A stretch of DNA of 61,556 nt from an uncultured Streptococcus sp. Lineage in GTDB: Bacteria; Bacillota; Bacilli; Lactobacillales; Streptococcaceae. Positions 33,960 through 43,740 of this stretch are shown here, in pieces. A program made the position numbers and the translations under genes. The notes below the pieces were generated by a model. That model had not been told where the DNA came from. It saw only the letters and a program-made list of their open reading frames with translations, and did not search any database. Every line of letters begins with the position of its first letter. The first letter of the stretch is position 1. The stretch lies in the NCBI RefSeq assembly GCF_901875575.1, contig NZ_CABFMF010000002.1, positions 1 to 61,556 of the forward strand, read 5' to 3'.

Positions 33960-36215
33960 GTTCAAGTGCCAGATATCTTCGTTATACTGAGCGATTGTAC
34001 GGTCAGATGAGAAGAATCCTGCTTTAGAAATGTTAACGATAACTTTATCCAACCATGCGTCACGGTCTTCGTAGTCAGCCAACATTTGCTCTTTGACTTT
34101 GATGTAGTCTTCTAAGTCAAGAAGAGTCATGAACCAGTCTTTGTTGATCAATTCATTGTAAAGACGTTCCAAGCGCTCTTTGTTTCCAGCTGCAAGAACT
34201 GCATCGCTAACGATGAAGTCAACCAATGGTTTGATAGCTTGACGAGCGTAGAATTCGCTTGATTTGTATGCTGCTTTTGCGTAAAGGTCGATAACAGTTT
34301 CTGAATCTTCACCAAAGATGTAGATATTTTCGTCTCCAACCAACTCAGCGATTTCCACGTTAGCTCCGTCCATAGTACCAAGAGTCAAAGCTCCGTTCAA
34401 CATGAATTTCATGTTACCAGTACCTGAAGCTTCTTTAGAAGCAAGTGAGATTTGTTCTGAGATATCACATGCTGGGATAAGGAAGCTTGCTGCAGTAACG
34501 TTGTAGTTTTCAACCATAACTACTTGCAAATGTGGAGCTACCGCTGGATCGTTAGCAATCACTTCTGACATGCAAAGGATCAAGTGGATGATGTCTTGAG
34601 CGATTGTATAGGCTGGAGCTGCTTTACCACCAAAGAAGATTGTGATTGGGCGAGCAGGGATGTTACCAGCTTTGATGTCAAGGTATTTGTGGATCACATA
34701 CAAAGCGTTCATTTGTTGGCGTTTGTACTCGTGAAGACGTTTGATTTGGATATCAAAGATAGAATTTGGATTGATTTCCACACCTTGGTGCTCTTTCAAG
34801 TGACGAGCCAATTTACGTTTGTTGTGAGCCTTGATATCTTCAAGTTTAGCTTTAAGGGCTGCTTTATCTTCGAATGATAAAAGTTTTTCAAGCTCATCTG
34901 CTTCATGGTGCCAACCGTCTCCAAGAATCTCGTCTAAGTAGTGAGACAAGCTTGGATTAGCATGCATGAGCCAACGACGGAAAGTGATACCGTTTGTTTT
35001 GTTGTTGAATTTTTCTGGGTAAAGGTCGTAGAAAGCTTTCAACTCAGAATTTTTCAAGATTTCAGTGTGAAGTGCTGCTACCCCGTTAACGCTGTATCCG
35101 TAGTGGATATCCATGTGGGCCATGTGAACACGTCCGCTCTCATCGATAATTTGAACAGCTGGATCTTTCACTTCTGCTTTCACACGACGGTCCAATTCTT
35201 CGATGATTGGTACCAAGTGAGGAACCACTTCTTGCAAGAATTCAAGAGGCCATTTTTCAAGGGCTTCAGCAAGGATTGTGTGGTTAGTGTAGGCAGTCAT
35301 ACTACGAACGATTGAGATTGCTTCGTCAAGCTCGATACCACGTGCAGTCAAAAGACGGAGCAATTCAGGAATCACCATTGATGGGTGAGTATCGTTGATT
35401 TGGACAACTGCGTAGTCAGCAAGGTCATGCAAGTTGCTTCCTTTTTCGATTGCTTCGTCGATGATCAATTGCGCACCGTTTGAAACCATGAAGTATTGTT
35501 GGAAGATACGGAGCAATTCACCTTGCTTGTCGCTATCGTCTGGGTAAAGGAAGAGAGTCAAGTTGCGAGCGATGTCTGTCTTGTCAAAGTTGATACCATC
35601 TTTGATGATAGAAGAATCAACTGAATCCAAGTCAAACAAACGCAAGCGGTTCTTCGTTTCTGTCTTGTAACCAGGAACATCAATATCATAAAGAGTTGAT
35701 GTCAAAGTAAAGTGAGCAAATGGTACTTGGTAGCTACGGCTTGAGCGAACCAACCAGTTTTGCTCTGTCAACCATGCATTTGGAATTGTTTCTTGTTGGT
35801 TGTTTTTAAGAACTTGTTGGAAAAGACCATAGTGGTAGTTCAAACCAACACCGTCACCATTCAAACCAAGAGTCGCAATTGAGTCGATAAAGCAGGCAGC
35901 CAAACGTCCCAAACCACCATTACCAAGAGATGGTTCCAATTCAACTTCTTCGACTTCGATCAAGTCTTTACCTGCAGCAGCAAGTTCTTTTTTAACATCG
36001 TCGTAAAGTCCAAGGTTGATTAAGTTGTTTGACAAAAGTTTACCAATCAAGAACTCAGCTGAGATGTAGTAAACTTTCTTTTTACCAGTATTAACTGGTT
36101 TTTTGCTACTTGCAAGCTTGCTATAGTTAAGAAGCGCAAGGTAAAGCTCTTCGTTACTACACTCTGAAATGGTTTTATTGTAACAGTTTTGTACAAATTC
36201 TTGTAGTGATAACAT
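33957..36215 (-). CDS. malP: Maltodextrin phosphorylase
   Basis: A 752-aa glycogen/maltodextrin phosphorylase releasing glucose-1-P from alpha-1,4-glucans. The pyridoxal-phosphate lysine is in KEASGTGNMKFMLNG (about residue 595), and ALTLGTMDGANVEI follows. N-terminal PSLGNGGLGRLAAC is the family signature. Length is short as in MalP rather than liver-type GlgP. It is second in the malQ-malP operon, 24 bp after malQ. Its stop codon TAA is formed by the end of a BOX element. Confidence 0.95.
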   Translation of the reverse strand: MLSLQEFVQNCYNKTISECSNEELYLALLNYSKLASSKKPVNTGKKKVYYISAEFLIGKLLSNNLINLGLYDDVKKELAAAGKDLIEVEEVELEPSLGNGGLGRLAACFIDSIATLGLNGDGVGLNYHYGLFQQVLKNNQQETIPNAWLTEQNWLVRSSRSYQVPFAHFTLTSTLYDIDVPGYKTETKNRLRLFDLDSVDSSIIKDGINFDKTDIARNLTLFLYPDDSDKQGELLRIFQQYFMVSNGAQLIIDEAIEKGSNLHDLADYAVVQINDTHPSMVIPELLRLLTARGIELDEAISIVRSMTAYTNHTILAEALEKWPLEFLQEVVPHLVPIIEELDRRVKAEVKDPAVQIIDESGRVHMAHMDIHYGYSVNGVAALHTEILKNSELKAFYDLYPEKFNNKTNGITFRRWLMHANPSLSHYLDEILGDGWHHEADELEKLLSFEDKAALKAKLEDIKAHNKRKLARHLKEHQGVEINPNSIFDIQIKRLHEYKRQQMNALYVIHKYLDIKAGNIPARPITIFFGGKAAPAYTIAQDIIHLILCMSEVIANDPAVAPHLQVVMVENYNVTAASFLIPACDISEQISLASKEASGTGNMKFMLNGALTLGTMDGANVEIAELVGDENIYIFGEDSETVIDLYAKAAYKSSEFYARQAIKPLVDFIVSDAVLAAGNKERLERLYNELINKDWFMTLLDLEDYIKVKEQMLADYEDRDAWLDKVIVNISKAGFFSSDRTIAQYNEDIWHLN

Positions 36216-36239
36216 GTTTAAGTGTCTCCTGATATTATC

Positions 36240-37757
36240 TTATTTCTTTAATTCTACCAAATTTTCGTTGATTCGGCGATAAATTGTCGTCAAGTCAAGC
36301 AAAGTTTCTTCGACAGCTGGTGTCAATTGATCTTCAGTCATACGCCAAGACCAGTTTCCACCAAGAGTAGATGGGAAGTTCATACGAGCTACCTCATCCA
36401 ATTCTAGCAAATCTTGCATAGTTGCAATTGCCATAAAGCTAACTGATGAAAAGACTGTACGAAGCATAGCGTGTGGCACTGTTTCGTATTCTTTACGGTT
36501 AGTATAGCGAGCCATGTACTCACGAGTCGCATCATCGATTTCGTTACGGTACCAACCAAGGACCGTATTGTTATCGTGTGTTCCTGTGTACATAACTGAG
36601 TTAGCAGGTGCCAAGTGTGGGCTATCAATGCTTTCGTCTTCTGGGTTGAAGGCAAATTGAAGAATCTTCATCCCTGGGAAGCCAGTACGTTCACGCAATT
36701 CGATAACTTCATCTGTCATGAAACCAAGGTCTTCTGCAATGATGTTTAACTCACCAAGTTCTTCCTTAACGGCTGCAAAAAGCTTGTAGCCAGGACCTTT
36801 GACCCACTCACCAGGTGCTGCTGTATCGGAACCAGCAGGGATTTCCCAGTAAGATTCGAAACCACGGAAGTGGTCGATACGAACGATGTCGTAGATTTTG
36901 AAGCTTTCACGCAAGCGTTCAATCCACCATTTGTAACCATCTTTATCCATTGCTTCCCAGTCATAGATTGGGTTCCCCCAAAGCTGACCAGTTGCAGAAA
37001 ACTCATCTGGTGGGCATCCTGCGATGCACGTCGCCTTACCGTTGACATCTGTCTTGAAGAGATGTGGATTTGCCCACATATCGCTTGAATCTTCCGCTAC
37101 GTAGATTGGCATGTCCCCAACGATTTCAATATGGTTGTCGTTAGCGTAAGCTTTCAATTTTAACCATTGTTGGAAGAAGAAGTATTGAGTCACACGGTGG
37201 TAAACCAACTTGTCTGCTAATTGCTCACGGTAGCTTTCAAGTGCTGAAGCTTTACGAGCACGAGCATCAGCATCTGGCCATTCAGTCCAAGCAAGATTGT
37301 CAAAATGCTCTTTGATAGCCATATACTCTGCAAAGAGTTCAAGCCATGATTGGTTGTCTTGAGCAAATTTCTCAAAATCTTTAACATCTCCTACTTCCAA
37401 GAAACGTTTTACCGCTTTTTCTAAAAGAGGACGACGTGCATAGTAGATTTTCGCATAATCAACTTCAGACGCATCACTACCAAAGTCAACCCCTTCAAGG
37501 TCACTTGCTTGCAACAAGCCTTGTTCCACCAAGATATCTAAATCGATAAAATGAGTGTTCCCTGCAAAGGCTGAGAAAGATTGGTAAGGAGAGTCTCCGT
37601 AACTAGTTGTTCCTAGCGGAAGGATTTGCCAGTAACGTTGTTTTGTGCGAACCAAGAAATCAACGAAGTCGTAAGCACTTTTACCAAATGATCCGATTCC
37701 GTATGCCCCTGGAAGAGAAGAAATGTGCATCAACACACCACTTTGACGTTTTTTCAT
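36240..37757 (-). CDS. malQ: 4-alpha-glucanotransferase (amylomaltase)
   Basis: A 505-aa GH77 enzyme transferring glucan segments to build longer maltodextrins for MalP; called malM in pneumococcus. Conserved blocks include IVRIDHFRGFESYWEIPAG (catalytic Asp), IIAEDLGFMTDEV (Glu) and YTGTHDNNTVLGW. The ATG at 37757 (MKKRQSGVLMH) follows SD GAGGTG; the frame extends only three codons further. Expressed from a promoter with a MalR-type operator just downstream of the start site. Confidence 0.95.
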   Translation of the reverse strand: MKKRQSGVLMHISSLPGAYGIGSFGKSAYDFVDFLVRTKQRYWQILPLGTTSYGDSPYQSFSAFAGNTHFIDLDILVEQGLLQASDLEGVDFGSDASEVDYAKIYYARRPLLEKAVKRFLEVGDVKDFEKFAQDNQSWLELFAEYMAIKEHFDNLAWTEWPDADARARKASALESYREQLADKLVYHRVTQYFFFQQWLKLKAYANDNHIEIVGDMPIYVAEDSSDMWANPHLFKTDVNGKATCIAGCPPDEFSATGQLWGNPIYDWEAMDKDGYKWWIERLRESFKIYDIVRIDHFRGFESYWEIPAGSDTAAPGEWVKGPGYKLFAAVKEELGELNIIAEDLGFMTDEVIELRERTGFPGMKILQFAFNPEDESIDSPHLAPANSVMYTGTHDNNTVLGWYRNEIDDATREYMARYTNRKEYETVPHAMLRTVFSSVSFMAIATMQDLLELDEVARMNFPSTLGGNWSWRMTEDQLTPAVEETLLDLTTIYRRINENLVELKK

Positions 37758-37804
37758 AATGAGCACCTCATGTGTTTATAGTTATATTATTACATTTTTA
37801 CGAA

Positions 37805-37818
37805 CGCAAACGTTTGCG
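37805..37818 (-). promoter_or_regulatory. MalR operator in the malQP promoter
   Basis: CGCAAACGTTTGCG is a perfect 14-bp palindrome with the central CG of LacI-family operators. It covers about +2 to +16 of the malQP transcript, a classic repressor position. MalR, encoded at 42725, is the obvious candidate. Confidence 0.85.
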
Positions 37819-37826
37819 CTATTATT

Positions 37827-37855
37827 AGTATAGCTCATTTTCTTGATAAATGCAA
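37827..37855 (-). promoter_or_regulatory. malQP promoter
   Basis: On the minus strand TTGCAT (37850-37855), 17 bp, then TATACT (37827-37832). Confidence 0.8.
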
Positions 37856-38137
37856 GCGGTTTTAAAAAACTTTTTTGGTTATTTTTTTAAAAGTTTTTTC
37901 TTCATACTTGTATATATTCTTTATAAAAAAATAAAATCCTCTAGATAATTTCTCTTGCTCCATCTAAAAAAACAGTAAGCCTATTTTCCATATATGGATC
38001 AAGCAATCGTTTTCTCTCTATTTGAATTATTCATAGGGGAAAAACATTTTATAATCTTTCTTCTATTATACGCCGTTTAAATGCCGTTTAAGCGTTTACC
38101 TTTCTGCCAAATTTTTTAAAATTTTTCAAAAAAATGC

Positions 38138-38190
38138 TTGCAACCGTTTTCTATTTGTGTTATACTAGTGCCATAAAGGAAAACGTTTGC
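38138..38190 (+). promoter_or_regulatory. malX promoter and operators
   Basis: TTGCAA (38138-38143), 17 bp, TATACT (38161-38166). A LacI-type operator GAAAACGTTTGC (38179-38190) lies just downstream of the start site, and TTGCAACCGTTTTC over the -35 looks like a weaker second half-site. The rest of the 479-bp divergent region is AT-rich with nothing else recognised. Confidence 0.8.
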
Positions 38191-38236
38191 GTTTACCTCA
38201 TTAATAAATTTTGTTATTCTTTAGGAGGAATACACT

Positions 38237-39508
38237 ATGTCATCTAAATTCATGAAGAGCGCTGCTGTTCTTGGAACTGTTACACTTGCTAGCTTGCTCT
38301 TGGTAGCTTGCGGAAGCAAACCAGCTGAAAAAGCTGCTGATTCTGGCTCATCTGCAGGAAAAGAAATCACTCTTTACGTTGAAGACCAATACAAAGCTTA
38401 CGCTGAAACAGTTGCTAAAGCTTATGAAAAAGAATCAGGAACAAAAGTTAACATCAAATCTGGTGACCAACTTGGTGGACTTGACAAACTTGCTCTTGAC
38501 AACCAATCAGGTCAAGCTGCTGACGTTATGATGGCACCATACGACCGCGTAGGTAGCCTTGGAACTGACGGACAACTTTCAGAAGTTAAAGTAAGCGACG
38601 GCGCTAAAGCAGATGATAAAACTAAATCTCTTGTAACAGCTGCTGACGGTAAAGTTTACGGTGCTCCTGCCGTTATCGAGTCACTTGTGATGTACTACAA
38701 CAAAGACTTGGTAAAAGAAGCTCCAAAAACTTTTGCTGACTTAGAAAATCTTGCTAAAGATAGCAAATATGCCTTCGCTGGAGAAGATGGAAAAACTTCT
38801 GCTTTCCTAGCTGACTGGACAAACTTCTACTATGCATACGGTCTTCTTGCTGGTAACGGTGCTTACGTATTTGGACAAAACGGTAAAGACGCTAAAGACA
38901 TCGGTCTTGCAAACGACGGTTCTATTGCAGGTATCAACTACGCTAAATCTTGGTATGAAAAATGGCCTAAAGGTATGCAAGATGGTACAGCTGCTGGAAA
39001 CTTAATCCAAACTCAATTCCAAGAAGGTAAAACAGCTGCTATCATTGATGGACCTTGGAAAGCTAAAGCCTTCAAAGACGCTAAAGTAAACTACGGTGTT
39101 GCAACTATCCCAACTCTTCCAAACGGAAAAGACTACGCAGCATTCGGTGGTGGTAAAGCTTGGATCATCCCATCAAGCACTAAGAACCTTGAAGCTGCAC
39201 AAAAATTTGTAGACTTCCTTGTTTCAACTGAACAACAAAAAGCCTTCTACGATGCAACTAACGAAATCCCAGCGAACACTGAAGCTCGTTCATACGCTGA
39301 AGGTAAAAATGATGAGTTGACAACAGCTGTTATCAAACAGTTCAAGAACGCTCAACCAATGCCAAACATCTCTCAAATGTCTGCAGTTTGGGAACCAGCT
39401 GCTAACATGCTCTTTGACTCAGTAAGCGGTAAGAAAGACGCTAAAACAGCTGCTAACGATGCTGTAACATTGATCAAAGAAACAATCAAACAAAAATTTG
39501 GTGAATAA
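38237..39508 (+). CDS. malX: Maltodextrin-binding lipoprotein
   Basis: A 423-aa ABC-importer binding protein. It has a lipoprotein signal with lipobox LVAC (Cys at residue 25) followed by a Ser/Ala-rich linker, then a class I solute-binding fold similar to E. coli MalE (EITLYVEDQYKAYAETVAKAYEKE at the mature start). It captures maltodextrins at the cell surface for MalC-MalD. SD TAGGAGGAAT precedes the ATG. Codon use is that of a highly expressed gene. A strong stem-loop follows it. Confidence 0.96.
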   Translation: MSSKFMKSAAVLGTVTLASLLLVACGSKPAEKAADSGSSAGKEITLYVEDQYKAYAETVAKAYEKESGTKVNIKSGDQLGGLDKLALDNQSGQAADVMMAPYDRVGSLGTDGQLSEVKVSDGAKADDKTKSLVTAADGKVYGAPAVIESLVMYYNKDLVKEAPKTFADLENLAKDSKYAFAGEDGKTSAFLADWTNFYYAYGLLAGNGAYVFGQNGKDAKDIGLANDGSIAGINYAKSWYEKWPKGMQDGTAAGNLIQTQFQEGKTAAIIDGPWKAKAFKDAKVNYGVATIPTLPNGKDYAAFGGGKAWIIPSSTKNLEAAQKFVDFLVSTEQQKAFYDATNEIPANTEARSYAEGKNDELTTAVIKQFKNAQPMPNISQMSAVWEPAANMLFDSVSGKKDAKTAANDAVTLIKETIKQKFGE

Positions 39509-39516
39509 AAAATTTG

Positions 39517-39550
39517 TTCAAGGGGGGTGGAAATCAAATCCCCCTTTGAA
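39517..39550 (+). terminator. Stem-loop between malX and malC
   Basis: TTCAAGGGGG pairs with CCCCCTTTGAA (one bulge) 8 bp after malX. It is not followed by a clean T run. Likely it partly terminates or protects the malX mRNA so that the binding protein exceeds the permeases. Confidence 0.7.
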
Positions 39551-39620
39551 TTTATCAATAGAAAAACATATATAGTTTAGGTTTTTGATTAGAAACCAGT
39601 ATCCTATGAAAGGAGTTATT

Positions 39621-40913
39621 ATGGAAAAGCAACAACCTAGTAAAGCAGCCCTGCTGTCTATCATTCCTGGGTTAGGACAGATTTACAATAAACAAAAAGC
39701 CAAAGGTTTTATCTTCCTTGGTGTCACTCTTGTTTTTGTCCTTTATTTCCTAGCACTTGCAGCCCCTGAATTGAGCAATTTAATTACTCTTGGTGACAAA
39801 CCTGGTCGTGATAATTCCCTCTTTATGCTGATTCGTGGTGCCTTCCATTTAATCTTTGTAGTCGTTTATGTGCTCTTTTATTTCTCAAATATTAAAGATG
39901 CACATACAACTGCCAAACACATTAACAATGGCATACCAGTAGCACTTACCTTTAAAGAAATGGTCAAAGGAATCTATGAAAATGGCTTCCCTTACCTCTT
40001 GATTATCCCATCATATGTAGCTATGACATTTGCAATCATCTTCCCAGTTATTGTAACCTTGATGATTGCCTTTACAAACTACGACTTCCAACACTTACCT
40101 CCTAACAAATTGTTGGACTGGGTTGGTTTGACCAACTTTACGAACATCTGGAGCTTGAGTACCTTCCGTTCTGCCTTTGGTGCCGTTCTTTCTTGGACTA
40201 TCATCTGGGCTTTGGCTGCCTCAACTTTACAGATCGTCATCGGTATCTTCACAGCTATCATTGCTAACCAACCATTTATCAAAGGAAAACGTATCTTTGG
40301 TGTTATTTTCCTTCTTCCTTGGGCTGTCCCAGCCTTCATCACTATCTTGACATTCTCAAACATGTTTAATGATAGTGTTGGTGCTATCAACACTCAAGTA
40401 TTGCCAATCTTGGCTAAATTCCTTCCTTTCCTTGATGGTACTCTTATTCCTTGGAAAACAGACCCAACTTGGACTAAGATTGCCTTGATTATGATGCAAG
40501 GTTGGCTTGGATTCCCATACATTTACGTTTTAACTTTGGGTATCTTGCAATCTATTCCAAATGATCTTTACGAAGCAGCTTATATTGACGGTGCCAATGC
40601 TTGGCAAAAATTCCGCAACATCACTTTCCCAATGATTTTGGCTGTTGCGGCACCTACATTGATTAGCCAATACACCTTCAACTTTAACAACTTCTCTATC
40701 ATGTACCTCTTCAATGCTGGTGGACCTGGTAGTGTCGGAGGTGGAGCTGGTTCAACTGACATCTTGATCTCATGGATTTACCGTTTGACTACAGGTACAT
40801 CTCCTCAATACTCTATGGCGGCAGCTGTTACCTTGATTATCTCTATCATTGTTATCTCTATTTCTATGATTGCATTCAAGAAACTACACGCATTTGATAT
40901 GGAGGATGTCTAA
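39621..40913 (+). CDS. malC: Maltodextrin ABC permease MalC
   Basis: A 430-aa MalF-type permease with about eight TM helices. The N-terminal region has two helices (SIIPGLGQIYNKQKAKGF then a hydrophobic pair) before the core domain, and the ATPase-contact EAA loop is EAAYIDGANAWQKFRNITFPMI (about 330-350). The ATG at 39621 (MEKQQPSKAALL) follows SD AAAGGAG; the frame opens 12 codons earlier without SD. Needs an ATPase (MsmK in pneumococcus) encoded elsewhere, since none is in this operon. Confidence 0.95.
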   Translation: MEKQQPSKAALLSIIPGLGQIYNKQKAKGFIFLGVTLVFVLYFLALAAPELSNLITLGDKPGRDNSLFMLIRGAFHLIFVVVYVLFYFSNIKDAHTTAKHINNGIPVALTFKEMVKGIYENGFPYLLIIPSYVAMTFAIIFPVIVTLMIAFTNYDFQHLPPNKLLDWVGLTNFTNIWSLSTFRSAFGAVLSWTIIWALAASTLQIVIGIFTAIIANQPFIKGKRIFGVIFLLPWAVPAFITILTFSNMFNDSVGAINTQVLPILAKFLPFLDGTLIPWKTDPTWTKIALIMMQGWLGFPYIYVLTLGILQSIPNDLYEAAYIDGANAWQKFRNITFPMILAVAAPTLISQYTFNFNNFSIMYLFNAGGPGSVGGGAGSTDILISWIYRLTTGTSPQYSMAAAVTLIISIIVISISMIAFKKLHAFDMEDV

Positions 40914-40914
40914 G

Positions 40915-41757
40915 ATGAATAACTCAATCAAACTCAAACGTAGACTGACTCAAGCCCTTACTTACTTCTACTTGATCGGACTATCAATCGTGATTATCTA
41001 TCCACTTTTGATTACCATTATGTCTGCTTTCAAGACTGGTAATGTGGTAGCCTTTAAGTTAGATAGCAACGTTGACTTTAGCTTTGCTAACTTCCAAGGA
41101 CTCTTCTCTGAAACACTATACGGCACTTGGTACCTCAACACTTTGATTATTGCCTTGGTAACCATGGCTGTTCAAACAAGTATCATCGTCCTTGCTGGTT
41201 ATGCATATAGCCGCTACAACTTCATCGCTCGTAAACAAAGTTTGGTCTTCTTCTTGATCATTCAAATGGTACCTACTATGGCTGCCTTAACTGCCTTCTT
41301 TGTTATGGCCCTTATGTTGAACGCTCTTAACCACAGTTGGTTCCTTATCTTCCTGTATGTAGGTGGAGGTATTCCGATGAATGCCTGGCTTATGAAAGGC
41401 TACTTTGATACAGTTCCAATGTCTCTCGACGAATCTGCAAAACTAGATGGTGCAGGACACTTCCGTCGATTCTGGCAGATCGTTCTACCTCTTGTTCGCC
41501 CAATGGTAGCTGTACAAGCTCTCTGGGCCTTCATGGGACCTTTCGGGGATTACATCCTCTCTAGTTTCTTGCTTCGTGAGAAAGAATACTTTACTGTTGC
41601 CGTTGGTCTCCAAACCTTCGTTAACAATGCAAAAAACATGAAGATTGCCTACTTCTCAGCAGGTGCTATCCTCATTGCCCTTCCAATCTGTATTCTCTTC
41701 TTCTTCCTACAAAAGAACTTTGTTTCAGGACTTACAAGTGGTGGCGACAAGGGATAA
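40915..41757 (+). CDS. malD: Maltodextrin ABC permease MalD
   Basis: A 280-aa MalG-type permease with six TM helices. The EAA loop is ESAKLDGAGHFRRFWQIVLPLV (about 185-206), and the C-terminus ends with FVSGLTSGGDKG. The ATG lies 1 bp after the malC stop with GGAGGATG as SD within malC, so the pair is coupled. A terminator hairpin overlaps its last codons. Confidence 0.95.
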   Translation: MNNSIKLKRRLTQALTYFYLIGLSIVIIYPLLITIMSAFKTGNVVAFKLDSNVDFSFANFQGLFSETLYGTWYLNTLIIALVTMAVQTSIIVLAGYAYSRYNFIARKQSLVFFLIIQMVPTMAALTAFFVMALMLNALNHSWFLIFLYVGGGIPMNAWLMKGYFDTVPMSLDESAKLDGAGHFRRFWQIVLPLVRPMVAVQALWAFMGPFGDYILSSFLLREKEYFTVAVGLQTFVNNAKNMKIAYFSAGAILIALPICILFFFLQKNFVSGLTSGGDKG

Positions 41758-41778
41758 TTTATCCCCGCCACCCTTTTT
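41740..41778 (+). terminator. Terminator at the end of malD
   Basis: GGTGGCG pairs with CGCCACC, with an inner GGATAA/TTATCC stem, then CTTTTTCTTTT. The malD stop codon lies within the hairpin. Confidence 0.85.
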
Positions 41779-41914
41779 CTTTTAGAACTGCAGCATACTA
41801 TTATGCTATAAAAAAGGAGCTTTCGCACAAGCAATTTGTCTCCTAGACTTGAAATAAAGCACATTTCTCTATATAATAATACTCATATAGAAAACACCTT
41901 TTAGAAAGATACAA

Positions 41915-42715
41915 ATGCTTCCATATCCATTTTCATATTTTTCAAGTATTTGGGGATTTCGTAAGCCCCTTACCAAACGTTTTGGGCTTAACTGGTTTCA
42001 ACTAATATTTACCAGTATCTTCCTCATTAGCTTGTCTATGGTTCCAATTGCCATTCAAAACAGCTCACAGGAAACCTATCCACTAGATACCTTTATTGAC
42101 AATGTATACGCACCATTAACCGATGAAGCAATCAAGGATTTATCAGAACATGTAGAAATCGTGGAGGGGAAACTGACCTATTCGGGGGCTAAAAACAAGC
42201 AGCCTTCTCTCTTGATTGACTCTAGTCAAAGCAAGGAATTGCCAAAAGACTTACAACTGCATTTTGGTCCGGAGGAGCTTGTTATCAGTAAAGAAGGAAA
42301 AGAACTCACCCGCATTCGTTACCAGGCTATTCAAACTGAGAGCTTTAAAAGTAAGGAAAGCTTGACCCAAGCTATTTCTAAAGACTGGTACCAGCAAAAT
42401 AGAGTCTATATCAGTCTCTTTCTCGTTCTTGGTGCTAGCTTCCTATTCGGACTCAACTTTTTTATCGTCTCTCTTGGAGCCAGTCTTCTTCTTTACATCA
42501 CAAAAAAATCACGCCTCTTTTCATTTAGGACCTTTAAAGAGTGCTACCATTTTATCTTGAACTGTTTAGGATTACCAACTCTGATTACCCTTGTTTTAGG
42601 GTTATTTGGTCAAAATATGACAACCCTCATCACTGTACAAAACATTCTTTTTGTTCTTTATCTGGTCACTATTTTTTATAAAACCTACTTCCGTGATCCA
42701 GATTACCATAAATAG
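41915..42715 (+). CDS. malA: MalA, DUF1189-type membrane protein
   Basis: A 266-aa membrane protein with one N-terminal TM (about 28-48), a large extracellular-type domain (about 50-150) and three or four C-terminal TM helices (from about 165). The pattern fits DUF1189. In pneumococcus the same position is named malA, of unknown mechanism in maltodextrin use. A TATAAT near 41873 suggests its own promoter, as the malXCD transcript is terminated upstream. malR follows after 9 bp. Confidence 0.85.
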   Translation: MLPYPFSYFSSIWGFRKPLTKRFGLNWFQLIFTSIFLISLSMVPIAIQNSSQETYPLDTFIDNVYAPLTDEAIKDLSEHVEIVEGKLTYSGAKNKQPSLLIDSSQSKELPKDLQLHFGPEELVISKEGKELTRIRYQAIQTESFKSKESLTQAISKDWYQQNRVYISLFLVLGASFLFGLNFFIVSLGASLLLYITKKSRLFSFRTFKECYHFILNCLGLPTLITLVLGLFGQNMTTLITVQNILFVLYLVTIFYKTYFRDPDYHK

Positions 42716-42724
42716 GAGATTTTT

Positions 42725-43711
42725 ATGCCCGTTACGATTAAAGATGTGGCTAAGGCTGCAGGTGTTTCACCTTCAACCGTAACCCGTGTTATTCAAAACA
42801 AATCAACCATTAGCGACGAAACGAAAAAACGCGTTCGCAAGGCTATGAAGGAACTCAACTACCACCCCAACCTCAATGCTCGTAGCTTAGTGAGCAGCTA
42901 TACTCAAGTTATCGGCTTGGTGCTTCCTGACGACTCAGATGCCTTCTATCAAAATCCTTTCTTCCCATCTGTCCTCCGTGGTATTGCCCAAGTCGCCTCT
43001 GAAAACCACTACGCCATTCAGATTGCGACAGGTAAAGATGCAAAAGAGCGTCTTAAAGCTATTTCTCAGATGGTCTATGGTAAGCGTGTAGATGGGTTGA
43101 TTTTCCTTTATGCTGAAGAGGACGATCCCTTGGTCAAACTGGTTGCTGATGAGCAGTTCCCCTTCCTCATCTTAGGAAAATCTATTTCACCTTTTATTCC
43201 TCTTGTCGATAATGACAATGTCCAAGCTGGTTTGGATGCAACCGAATATTTCATCAAAAAAGGCTGCAAACGAATTGCCTTTATCGGAGGTTCTAAGAAA
43301 CTCTTCGTTACACAAGACCGTCTAACTGGTTACGAATCCGCACTCAAGCAATACAAACTGCCTCTTGATGACAATCTGACCTACTTTGCAACTGAGTTCC
43401 TAGAAGAAAAAGGGTATCAATTTAGTCAACTCCTCTTTCAGCATGACCCGCAGATTGATGCGATCATTACAACCGATAGTCTCCTAGCCGAAGGGGTCTG
43501 TGACTATATTGCTAAGCACCAACTGGATGTCCCTGTTCTCAGCTTTGACTCGGTAAATCCCAAGCTCAACTTGGCGGCCTATGTTGATATCAATAGCTTA
43601 GAACTTGGTCGTGTTTCTCTTGAAACTATCCTCCAGATTATTAATGATAACAAAAACAATAAACAAATTTGTTACCGCCAGTTGATTGGACATAAAATTG
43701 TTGAAAAATAA
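42725..43711 (+). CDS. malR: Maltose operon repressor, LacI family
   Basis: A 328-aa LacI/GalR regulator with the N-terminal helix-turn-helix TIKDVAKAAGVSPSTVTRVIQN and hinge helix NARSLVSSYTQVIG, then a periplasmic-binding-protein-like effector domain (about 60-325). It should repress malXCD and malQP through the CGCAAACGTTTGCG-type sites and release on maltose/maltodextrin. SD AGGAGAT precedes the ATG. Co-transcribed with malA. Confidence 0.95.
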   Translation: MPVTIKDVAKAAGVSPSTVTRVIQNKSTISDETKKRVRKAMKELNYHPNLNARSLVSSYTQVIGLVLPDDSDAFYQNPFFPSVLRGIAQVASENHYAIQIATGKDAKERLKAISQMVYGKRVDGLIFLYAEEDDPLVKLVADEQFPFLILGKSISPFIPLVDNDNVQAGLDATEYFIKKGCKRIAFIGGSKKLFVTQDRLTGYESALKQYKLPLDDNLTYFATEFLEEKGYQFSQLLFQHDPQIDAIITTDSLLAEGVCDYIAKHQLDVPVLSFDSVNPKLNLAAYVDINSLELGRVSLETILQIINDNKNNKQICYRQLIGHKIVEK

Positions 43712-43737
43712 AAACCAGCTCGCGCTGGTTTTTTTAG
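43711..43737. terminator. Terminator after malR
   Basis: AAAACCAGC pairs with GCTGGTTTT around TCGC, followed by a T run. It also lies just beyond the stop of the convergent yitT-like gene. Confidence 0.9.
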
Positions 43738-43740
43738 TTA

